From Posidonia oceanica (taxonomy: Eukaryota; Streptophyta; Magnoliopsida; Alismatales; Posidoniaceae), in contig JAZBRS010000054.1 in the NCBI GenBank assembly GCA_037176725.1, positions 10,868,001-10,932,000 of the forward strand: a stretch of DNA of 64,000 bases, in the 5' to 3' direction. The position numbers and the translations under genes were made by a program. Positions 46,080 to 55,795 of this stretch are shown in pieces; within the stretch, counting starts at the first letter, position 1; every line of letters begins with the position of its first letter. Below the pieces are notes generated by a model. That model was not told the origin of the DNA. It searched no databases and saw nothing but the letters and a program-made list of their open reading frames with translations.

Positions 46080-46427
46080 GTTTGTGAGGACTTAGCGAGG
46101 AAATGTCCTCGCTAAGTCCTTGCAATTTTTGTTTTTTTAATTTTTTTTAATTTGTTTGCGAGGACATAGCGTGTACTTTGCGAGGAGATTGCGAGTAATA
46201 GCGAGGACATTGCGAGTTATTTATTTCCTCGCAAAGTCCTCGCAAAGTTTTAGCGAGGACTTAGCTAGGAAATTTGCTTGCAAATGACTTTTAAAGACGT
46301 AGAATATTGCGAGGACTTTTTGTCCTCACAATGTCCTCGCGAAGGCAATTAGCGAGGAAATTGCGAGGACTTAGAGAGGACTTCACGAGGACATCTGTCC
46401 TCGCGATTTCCAATTTTTCTAGTAGTG
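46080..46427. repeat. CACTA-2 right subterminal array and terminus
   Basis: Many copies of gcgaggacttagcgagg and tgtcctcgc in both orientations, several adjacent pairs forming hairpins, lead to CTAGTAGTG at 46427. Confidence 0.9.
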
Positions 46428-47975
46428 ATGCTTGTTCTTGCTATCCTATGATACTTGTGGCTGAATAGAAATTCCATGATCTTTAGAAATCAAGGTAGAA
46501 GTCTCTCTTCAATTTTATTTCAAATTCTGCAACTCATGACTTGTTGGACAGATAATCTTCTTACAAGTCAGGGATCGGAGGCTATTTCTCAAGCCATTCA
46601 ACAAATGCAACAAGATTGAGATCAAGCCCAGGCAGCTCAGGCCATTGCTACTTCTATTGGTCTTTCTATGGGCCCTACTATTTCTACTGAAGACCTCAAT
46701 TCTGCTTTTGAGCCTGCTTATGATCCTGTTGCTCATTCAACAAATGGTTCAGGCGATTAATGGCAAATCTCAGATAGCTGGCACTTCAATATGGTTTTGG
46801 CCATTTCCTTTTTGGCTTGAACACCTCATTGTGTCTTCTGTGGACATGATATGAAAACTACTTCCTATATTTTCTTACATTGTTTGGTGTCTTTAGCAGT
46901 TTGGGGCTTTTTTCTGAACAATACTAACTGCTTGAACACCATCCGAATTTGTGATATTTTTTCTATGTTCAGTTTAGTTAAATTTAATTTAAGTTTGAAA
47001 GGATGGAACATGTTTGTTCTTGCTATCCTATGATACGTGTGGCTGAATAGAAACTCCATGATCTTCAGAAATCAGGGTAGAAGTCTCTTCAATTTTATTT
47101 CAAATTCTGCAACTCATGACTTGTTGGACAGATAATCTTCTTACAAGTCAGGGATCGGAGGCTATTTCTCAAGCCATTCAACAAATGCAACAAGATTAAG
47201 ATCAAGCCCTGGCAGCTCAGGCCATTGCTACTTCTATTGGTCTTTCTATGGGCCCTACTATTTCTACTGAAGACCTCAATTCTGCTTTTGAGCCTGCTTA
47301 TGATCCTGTTGCTCATTCAACAAATGGTTCAGGCGATTAATGGCAAATCTCAGATAGCTGGCACTTCAATATGGTTTTGGCCATTTCCTTTTTGGCTTGA
47401 ACACCTCATTGTGTCTTCTGTGGACATGATATGAAAACTACTTCCTATATTTTCTTACATTGTTTGGTGTCTTTAGCAGTTTGGGGCTTTTTTCTGAACA
47501 ATACTAACTGCTTGAACACCATCCGAATTTGTGATATTTTTTCTATGTTCAGTTTAGTTAAATTTAATTTAAGTTTGAAAGGATGGAACATGTTTGTTCT
47601 TGCTATCCTATGATACGTGTGGCTGAATAGAAACTCCATGATCTTCAGAAATCAGGGTAGAAGTCTCTTCAATTTTATTTCAAATTCTGCAACTCATGAC
47701 TTGTTGGACAGATAATCTTCTTACAAGTCAGGGATCGGAGGCTATTTCTCAAGCCATTCAACAAATGCAACAAGATTAAGATCAAGCCCTGGCAGCTCAG
47801 GCCATTGCTACTTCTATTGGTCTTTCTATGGGCCCTACTATTTCTACTGAAGACCTCAATTCTGCTTTTGAGCCTGCCTATGATCCTGTTGCTCATTCAA
47901 CAAATGGTTCAGGCGATTAATGGCAAATCTCAGATAGCTAGCACTTCAATATGGTTTTGGCCATTTCCTTTTTGG
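46428..47975 (+). repeat. 580-bp tandem triplication of the LINE 3' end
   Basis: Unit 1 is 40787-40975 plus 46431-46815 (split by CACTA-2). Unit 2 is 46816-47395 and unit 3 is 47396-47975. Units 2 and 3 are almost identical, each starting cttgaacacctcattgtg and ending ccatttcctttttgg. They encode the end of zf-RVT (VFCGHDMKTTS-like, WGFFLNNTNC) and the ORF2 C-terminus (QGSEAISQAIQQMQQD, GLSMGPTISTEDLNSAFEPA). The short ORFs here on either strand recur three times for this reason. Units 2 and 3 keep the uninterrupted CACTA-2 target (gaacatgtttgttc). Confidence 0.95.
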
Positions 47976-48200
47976 CCAGATTTTGATATTTAGGTCATGT
48001 AACTTTGAGTATAGACTTTAGATACTCTTTTTAGCATTCTATAATGTAATTTTTTGTGTCTCCGCCCTTTAATCTTTTGGGATGGATAGTTTGAGGATAT
48101 GTAACTTAAACATTGTTATTTTACTTGCTTGGTGTGGTACTCGTAGCCAAGTAATATCTTAATACAAATATATTACTGTTTGCAAAAAAACAAAAAAAAA

Positions 48201-49080
48201 GGTAGAGGGAGAGAAGAGTACGTGTGGCAAGCTATCAGCAGCAAGTATGTTTATCTTTCAACATCTTCCTCTAACATCAAACTTCCCCTGGATCGTGCAG
48301 GAAATATATAAAGCATATTTATAGGAACAACATATCCCAATTGGATGGTCTTCAAGAATATATTTCAGAAAATGTACGAGCAGATAAAATACCACTGTTC
48401 GATCGATCAACACACTCACCCATGGCGGAGAATAGCCTCTCAAACCTCTCCGCAAAGGCCGCAGACGACCGGATCATGGTACGGTGGCTTAGCGGAGACC
48501 TCCAGTCGGAGAGATGCCACGAATCGATGGCAAGAGCGGATCTGGGAGTGCTCAGGTTGTGGGGAGGAGGTGTTGGGTATGTGAAGTATGATTATGTTGA
48601 ACCTTGGGCCCGTGAGCCTGAGAAATTTTTTATTAATACTACATATGTAATTTCCTGTACTATGATGCCCTGGTTCTTCTCTATGTAAAGAGGGCAGTCT
48701 TCTGTAACATGTAATGTTTTGTTCAAAGAGAGTGAAGAAACCCTAATGCGGCCGTGGATGTAGGCAACTTGTCGAACCACGTAAATATCTGTTTTCCTCT
48801 TTTGTGTATTTGTTCATTTTCTCCTTTGTTTTCTCCTCTAGATCCTATAGGGAAATTTTTTTTTACCAACAAGAGGAGGAGGAGGAGGAGGAGGAAGAGA
48901 GGGATTTTGCGGCAGCAACGGCAGCGCAGGAGACGCGAGAAGTGAAAAGTGCAGCTGCTCTTATTGATAGCACCATTTGCTTCGCTCCTCCTTCTCGCCT
49001 TGCCTTGTCTCCGGGAGGAAGATGAAGAGAAATGTAAAGGGAGAGATGGTAGACCTCGCAGTTCTTCGCGCGACATAGAT
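48201..49080 (+). other. Possible host-gene fragment 3' of the LINE
   Basis: A GC-richer frame from ATG at 48422 reads MAENSLSNLSAKAADDRI, MVRWLSGDLQSERCHES and WGGGVGYVKYDYVEPW, to a stop at 48688. A (gga)n-rich stretch (48874-48900) and a second GC-rich piece to 49025 follow. I recognise no family. It could be a first exon or a fragment carried by a transposon. Confidence 0.3.
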
Positions 49081-51350
49081 TATATGATAAGATAATACGA
49101 TCAAATTGATAATTATTTTTAATTATTTTAAAATATTTATATAATTCATAATTAATAAACATAACTTTATTTGACACTAAGAACAGTATTTTTTTTAGTA
49201 CATCATAGTATTTTGACCTCATTACATGTCCTAATTATTTTCATGGCACATCATAGTATTTTTTGTATCTCTTACGAAGAGGATAATCTCTGCTATAACA
49301 GGATCATTGCACATTAGGCTCACCTACTAACACACTTACATTCTAATATACTTAAGGTCGTCAATGATAATTGCTTATCAATTATTGTATCCATTACCCC
49401 CTTTATTTAAAGGAGTATAAGTAAAAAAAATTACTCAATTATTTAATAGGTAAGATATAGATTAAAAAAATCTACATTTTTTCTTGGATAGGGTTTGGAT
49501 ATTTCTTTACCTTATTCACTTTACTCGCATTATCCATAAAAATTAATAATATTTTCATAAATATATGTTACACCACACAGATAATGATGGTGAACAATGA
49601 GATGAATTACTTGATGACTACGAAATTATGAATTATTTATACTAAGTTAATATTTAATAATTAAAATTTTAATAGACTTTCAATGGTTCTTGTTAGATAT
49701 ATGAACTTTATGATTTGTATTTTCTTTGTTTAAAATTTTTATTATTATATCCGTTTATTATCCATTTATCTACTACTATCTGTTTATTTTAATGGATATG
49801 AAATAAATACTTAATAAGTAATAAATAAATAAAAATAAAGATGTTCATTAGTAAACAATAATATTGGTAGAGTCTTACCCCTACTATCCATTGACAGCCT
49901 AGAAGCATTGATACATCAATCTCCACCAGACTGCGTCCTACTTGGAAATCAGTCTGTCTCACTGTCAACTCAACATGACAATTGTCAAATGACATAATTT
50001 AATTGATAGATGCATTTGACATGTTTTTTTTAGCATTCGTATCCCACATAAGGAACAAGTAATAGGACACACGGTAAGTTTATTGGGCCAGTTTTTTTTT
50101 TTAAGGTGCGAAATGATATGAAAATATTATTACTTTATTAACTTTTTAAAAGAGAGAAAAAAAAACTCCTGTTTGTGGTTTTGTGATTTTTTTGTTAATA
50201 AAAAAAACTCTAAATGCTGACAATCGCCCCTGTAACCCATGATTCAGCTCTGGACTGGACTGCATGGTATACTTGCAAATAATGTCAGGCTTGGGCTTTG
50301 AAACAGTCTGAACAAAAAAATAAAGGGATCCAGGCAGAAAAACGGGCGATTAGTTTAAATCCTTACCAATATCTGTTGACAAAGTAACATACTTCATAAA
50401 CATCAATCTAGACATCAAATTTAACACCAATACATCCCAACGGTGGGATGATACAAGATGAAGGAAAAATAAATTGTAGATCCTACATGGAATTCCTGTA
50501 TCATCCACGCTTTGTTCCTTTGTGTCTGAAATGGTATCTATATACCATTTTCCGTTGACAAAAATAACAAGACAGTCAAAAGACCGGTGGAACAACAGCA
50601 GCGTAGCTGTATAGGATTTATTTAGCTTGGATTCTGTAAAACCCCGGTTTGAGTTCAACAAGATGTATTCAAGTTAATTTAAGTTGGTGAATGTTAATGT
50701 TTCTTGTAATTTTTTACAAGGTTTAACTTATTTGCATGCTTGTGAGTTTCTTATACAGAATTTCAATTCTCTGAATTGGAACAATGATGCCTACTTCAAG
50801 GTACAGAATTGTTCGTGCGAGTGTTTGTTGTTTATACAGAAATGTAGAAATGTCGCTCTCATTTTTCCATACAGAATTATAATACATCACAAATATGTAC
50901 AATGTATTTATGGAATAACCCATGCTTCTTCCTATCAATGCTTTTTTAGAAGTCAACCCTAATCTCTTTTAGCAATATAAGGGAACCAACTCAACTGACC
51001 TCAACAAAGTATAGAAGAACATCGTGGATTCATAGCCGCCACGAAAATGTTCTGCTTACCCTAAATTATATGAATTCGTTTGACAATCCATGGATTACTT
51101 GAAGAAGTGGTAGACGAATAATATAAGACACATGAAAAGTTATTTGACACATGAACGAAAAAATTATTTAAAAAACAAAAAAAAGAGGGAGGAAAAAGTT
51201 GGATGAAGTGGGTTTTTTTTGTATTGTCTCATATAGACACCATTTGACAATAATTTATCCAAAAAAATATATTATAATACTTATAATATTGAATTCAAAA
51301 TATATTATAATAATTATATTTAACTATAATAAAATTGACAATATAATTCC
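49081..51350. other. AT-rich intergenic DNA
   Basis: No recognised gene or element ends. The minus-strand frame at 50350-50661 (103 residues) contains no known domain and is not called. Confidence 0.4.
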
Positions 51351-51469
51351 ACTCAAAAGTGGAAATTCGTAAGATAATGTCACTTAATTTCCCTTTGCAA
51401 CCAAATACCACTTTACTTTTTTTATTTCCATTTTACCCTTACATAAGTACCCCCTCACAACTCCTCACC

Positions 51470-51660
51470 TCGTCTCTCTCTCTCTCTCTCTCAATCATCA
51501 TCCTTTCACGCACTAGAGCCCTCTCACGTCGACCACCTTGACAACAAACCTTTAGATAGGAAGAGGAAGACGATCCAACTTACGCCCTCGTCTCCGTCTC
51601 ACGTCCTCTCTCTCACAGCCGCCAACCACTCTACACACTCAGAGCTTCCCAAGTGTGTGC
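51470..51660 (+). other. CT-microsatellite and CDS-like C-rich patch
   Basis: (tctc)n at 51473-51493 is followed by a C-rich run to cttcccaag at 51652. It resembles a plant 5' UTR or first exon ending in a donor-like AAG|tgtgtg. No protein is recognised. It may be the 5' leader of the MULE transposase gene downstream. Confidence 0.25.
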
Positions 51661-51859
51661 TTTATCTTATTTCTCTTTATGAATTTCTTGGCTTTTGTGA
51701 TTTCCACCATTAGAGATGGACTTGGAGGTAGAAGTTGGTGTCTTTGATAGAAGATGTGGTAACTAATCTTGTTCGTGGGTGTGAAATATTCATTTTCATT
51801 TCCATCTTATCTTTAGTATTTTTTGCGATACATATTAGAGAATCTTTGTTTCTAGATAA

Positions 51860-52590
51860 ATCTCTAATAAATGTCAATGACAGCTCCAATAAATGTGAAT
51901 GACAGTTGAGACATTATTTCATTTGTAATGAGATGTAATTATTAAGCTGGGTGACATGATTTAATGTTGAATGAGACGTGATTTTAATATAATAAGATAT
52001 AATTTCTTATGTAATGAGAGACATGATTCAAGTATAATGAGACATAATTTGTGAGCTGGGAGATATGTTTTCAGAAGGATTAAGAAATGATTCTTCAACT
52101 GTACAGATAGCATATTTTAATATGTATGAGAAATAATTCTTGAGATGTAAGACATGATTTGTGAGTTGAGAAATATGTTTTCGAAGTTAACGAGTCATGA
52201 TTCTTCAATTGTAAAGATATCATATTAAAATATGATATCTTGAAATGAGACATGATTCTATTACACTCTGTGAGACATGATTCTTTTTGAAATGAAACTT
52301 GATTGAGTTCAAATCTAAGAGAAGTAATGCGACATTATTTTTAAAATTTAAGATAAGTAATTCTTGATATGTGATACATGTTTTAAGAAATAATGAGACA
52401 TAATTTGTGAGACATGTTTTCAAAAGGAGACATGTTTTCAAAAAGACATAGGAGACATGTTTTAAGAAGTAATGAGACATGTGAAACGTGATTCAGGTGT
52501 AATGAGACATTATTTACCAACTATAAAAATATCATGTTTTAACATGTATTGAGACTTCATTCTTCAACTGTATAACATGTTTTATATCTT
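51860..52590. repeat. Degenerate array of gagacatgattctt words
   Basis: Dozens of diverged units built on (a)tgagacatgatt..and tgttttcaaaagg recur in irregular register for about 700 bp before the MULE transposase. The array begins with a short duplicated word (aataaatgt(c/g)aatgacag, 51866 and 51888). It may be a terminal or subterminal region of the MULE. Confidence 0.55.
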
Positions 52591-52646
52591 ATTATATCTT
52601 AATGTATATAACGTGATATGATATCTTTTATTGTAGGATTATCAAT

Positions 52647-54350
52647 ATGGATACTTCTAAAATACCTTTGATATGTCACTATGATGGATACTTTGAGTAA
52701 AGCAAAGGAGATATATTTTCTTACTGCAGTGATCGTAAATCATTTTTGTTTGCAGATCGGAATCTAAAACATGATGAGCTCAAACGTATAGTGTATGAGG
52801 AGATTCTTCAAACATTTATTGAAGAATATCCAATTGAATTACACTACAAAGTAAGATTGCCTAGCAAAGACTTTTACGTTGATGTATGGAATAATAGTGA
52901 TATGAATCGAATGCTTAGTCTCTTTCCGGACATGTGTGTAACATTAGAGCTCTTTGTCACTAAAGTAGAAGAAGAAAAACCTTCTTTAATTTATGTCTTG
53001 TCTAGTAGGTATGGTTATATTTACTTTGAATTTACATATCATTCTTATTTAATTTATGTCATTGAAAACTAACTTTCTTTCAATGTCTTTAATATAGAAC
53101 TGGGTTAACTCAAGGAGAATATGAAATCGTTTCAGAAATACAACCAATAATAGATTGTAAAGGTAAAGCTGTGGATGATGAAAATCAAATATCAAATGAT
53201 GAGGAGGATAAAGGTATGAATGATAATGAGACTGAGACGTACACTAGATTGGATCTTGTTATTAATAAGTACAGAGGAGATGATTGTGAGAGAATGTTTG
53301 AAGAGGATAAGAACATATACGACACTTCTGATGATGATTGTGACACTATAATTTTTGAAGAAATCATTATTGATGATAATGATTTCGAATTAACTGTTAG
53401 TCAACTATTTTCTAGTGTAGTTGAATTCAAGAGAGCTCTCAAGGCATATGCTATAAAAAGACATTTTGTTTACAAATCGAAAAAGTATACTCCTCAAAAG
53501 TTCCAAGCCACTTGTATAGTTTCTGATTGCCATCAGTTTATTAGTAAACGTGTTTCTGTCGGAATCGGATTTCGTATGAAGAAGTTTATCTCACAACATA
53601 CTTGTAATGTTGTTATTGATGAACGTGGTCACAAATAATGCACAAGTAAATTCATTTGTGATCAAATCTTTGATCATGTTATGGCAAATGAATCTTTTAC
53701 TCCGAAGATGATTCAAGTAGAGATGTTGAAAGTTTGAGGAGTTGAGGTGTCCTACGATAATGCCTACTGTGCAAAATAAAAGGCTTTAGCAAGAATTATT
53801 GGTAATTGAGATGAATCTTTTGCTCAACTCCAATCGTAAATGAGAGAATTAAAGAGGAATGATCGTAATAATGTTACTATATTAAGGTAGACTAATGATC
53901 ATTTTCATCGCTTCTTTTGGACATTTGGTGCATCATTGAGAAGCTTCAAGCAACATTTGAGGCCAATAATTATTGTGAATGGTACTCATATTATAAGAAA
54001 ATATCTTAATTATCTTATTAGTGCAACAGCTATAGATGGCGGCAATCATATATTTCCATTAACTTTTTCCATTATGGAAATTGAAAATAAATATTCATGG
54101 ACTTGGTTCTTTGAGCAGTTGTCAGAGTATTTATATGATTATATGAACCAGTTGACATTCATATCAGATCAACAAAAGAGATTAATTTATGGTGTTGAGA
54201 CAGTTTTCTAAAATGCTTTTCATGACTATTGTATGTATCACTTGTCGAACAACCTTCTCGCGACCATTAATGATACGGGTGCTAAGTCAATATTTTTTAT
54301 TGCAGTTAAAGCTTATACAACTTTTGATTTTGAAAGAATAATAACGAGTT
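52647..54350 (+). pseudogene. MULE (MuDR-type) transposase, broken
   Basis: It starts MDTSKIPLICHYDGYFE, then a TAA near 52698. The N-terminal domain typical of plant MULE transposases follows (DELKRIVYEEI, VRLPSKDFYVDVWN). After an intron-like gap (about 53008-53098) comes an acidic stretch. Then come the MuDR DNA-binding region (QLFSSVVEFKRALKAYAI, CNVVIDERGHK) and the catalytic domain (IIVNGTHIIRKYLN, SATAIDGGNHIFPLTFSI, YSWTWFFEQLS, FISDQQKRL, NAFHDYCMYHLSNNL). The first catalytic Asp (usually DGTH) is Asn here. Stops lie at about 53637, 53736, 53808, 53838, 53888 and 54209. Clearly dead. The C-terminal SWIM zinc finger was not found. Confidence 0.85.
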
Positions 54351-54415
54351 GAAGACACATAATCTTATTGCATTTCAGAAGGTTGAGAACTTTGGAGCAA
54401 AGGAACATTAGGCAA

Positions 54416-54492
54416 ATGTATTTTTCCCCGGTCGATGATATAATTTGCATACAATGTATTTTTTCCCCGGTTGATGATATAATTTGCATACT
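54416..54492. repeat. Two 38-bp tandem repeats
   Basis: atgtatttttccccgg(t)..gatgatataatttgcatac occurs at 54416-54453 and again at 54454-54492, with one base difference and one added T. Confidence 0.9.
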
Positions 54493-55462
54493 TCAAATTC
54501 ATTGGAAAGTCTAAACAACACATTAGTAGATATTAAAGATTTGCCTCTGCAGTGATCTCTAAAGCATCAACGAATGACTCACAATCGGCGTCCACTGGGC
54601 TCTGATTTTTCATTTTTCAGCTAAGACCAAAACTAACTACCTCTACAAAATTTCCAGAAGCAAATAATTCTTAAATAACTGATACTACAGTGGATTTCCC
54701 AAGCGAGAATAACTTAGTCAACCTCTCTAAAGCTGAGAAAGGTTCATCTAGGATTACTAACATGTGTTGGTAAGTGTGCAGGTACTAGCAAAGCTAGTTT
54801 GTAATCTGAACTAGAAGTCCAACACAACATATGTTAGCAATTTGACAAATCCAGGCCCTATTGCAAAAGAGGAAAGTTTTGGCCCTAAATTAGAGCAAAA
54901 TCAAATAATGAGTTTACACCTTTGGAGCTCTTATGGTCTATGCAGACATGTCACTTCGACTAAAAGGTAAATACTAGTTTTGCAAAGGAAGAGTTCACTC
55001 CCTCACCCGGTTCTTTATTTATAGAACTCATTTACTTGCCAAATTGACTTGTGGGATGACAGTCATTTCCTGAGAGTACTAGTCATACTCAAGGATAAAA
55101 AACACTTGACTACAACGAATTGTATCCATTCATTTAGCATATTTTTATATGATCTGGGATCAACCGTACTCCGTCGGCTTAACCTATCATATGGACCATT
55201 GATTGCATCGAATGTTGACTTTGTATTAGTATAGTTTGCTTAAATCATGCACCCACTCATTATTTCTCATATCATTGGAAGGAAGGGCGTAGACGGAATA
55301 ATGTTCTTCAAGAGTGTTAGAAACCCTTAGAATATGTGACCTCCTAAACTTAGTTCAACTTCCACCTATTTTTTTTATGATTCTAATCAAAGTAAACTCT
55401 CAATTAGGATGCCATGTTTTTATCTTTCGATCGGAAATAGGGTAATTTCCCCACAATCACCA
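54493..55462. other. Unassigned intergenic DNA
   Basis: Moderate GC, with no recognised gene or element end. The ORF at 55049-55234 has no domain. Confidence 0.3.
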
Positions 55463-55795
55463 CTATTCCATTTTAGTTTCTGCCTCGTTGAAGTTCTCTC
55501 CACATGATTGACATGGTCTCGACACTGGTTGCGACACAGAACTCTGAAACCGGCTTGACCCTTCCATGTCTGAGTCTTCAATATGACGGTACTTTAATTG
55601 AACCATTCGGCCGTCCCGAAACCGAATCTGGTCACTCCTTCCGCCACTTGGCTGTGTGATAAATTCTCGAATCCAAGTAGGTTCTACCTTTTGATTGTGT
55701 GATAATCTCCCGAAACCAAAAGGTATTTTCTCATTTCTTCCACCCCTAGTGACTAACTGTTTGAGAGTGAGCTCCTCATTTCTGGAAATGCTCAA
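55463..55795 (-). CDS. Unidentified 110-residue ORF
   Basis: The minus-strand frame reads LTLKQLVTRGGRNEKIPFGF, EPTWIREFITQPSGGRSDQI, RFRDGRMVQLKYRHIEDSDM and PCQSCGENFNEAE. Amino-acid usage looks protein-like (balanced, Ser/Arg-rich, a Cys-x-x-Cys pair) and the GC content exceeds its surroundings. I cannot assign a family. A fragment of a retroelement polyprotein is possible. Upstream and downstream show no matching exons. Confidence 0.35.
   Translation of the reverse strand: MSISRNEELTLKQLVTRGGRNEKIPFGFGRLSHNQKVEPTWIREFITQPSGGRSDQIRFRDGRMVQLKYRHIEDSDMEGSSRFQSSVSQPVSRPCQSCGENFNEAETKME

Larger units (their letters stand above)
40976..46427. mobile_element. CACTA-2: gene-capturing (Pack-) CACTA element
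   Basis: It starts CACTGCTAGAAATTTTA and ends ..AATTTTTCTAGTAGTG; the termini share CACTRCTAGAAA. The 3-bp duplication ATG flanks it (40973-40975 and 46428-46430). Subterminal arrays of gcgaggacat/tgtcctcgc in both orientations occupy 41000-41150 and 46085-46410. No transposase motif is visible. Instead it carries, all on the plus strand, an unidentified N-terminal exon, four exons of an SGT-type TPR gene, and three exons of an LRR receptor-kinase gene with introns retained. It is 5452 bp long. Empty-site copies of the insertion point exist at 47010 and 47590, confirming the boundaries. Confidence 0.92.
37174..48200 (+). mobile_element. Plant L1-type LINE with triplicated 3' end
   Basis: It begins near 37174 with the tail of ORF1. 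ORF2 endonuclease, reverse transcriptase and zf-RVT follow, then a 3' end (47976-48200) finishing in an A-rich tail (gcaaaaaaacaaaaaaaaa, 48182-48200). CACTA-2 (40976-46427) interrupts it. The distal ORF2 and following sequence exists in three 580-bp units. Without CACTA-2 and the two extra units the element would be about 4.4 kb, so it is 5'-truncated. The exact 5' end and the target duplication could not be fixed. Confidence 0.85.

Noticed and set aside
46515..47896. Three sets of near-identical ORFs on both strands
   Set aside because: They repeat because of the 580-bp LINE triplication. They are not a gene family or a repeat protein.
54416..54492. Possible CRISPR-like or regulatory repeat
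   Set aside because: Only two directly abutting 38-bp copies without spacers: a simple tandem duplication.
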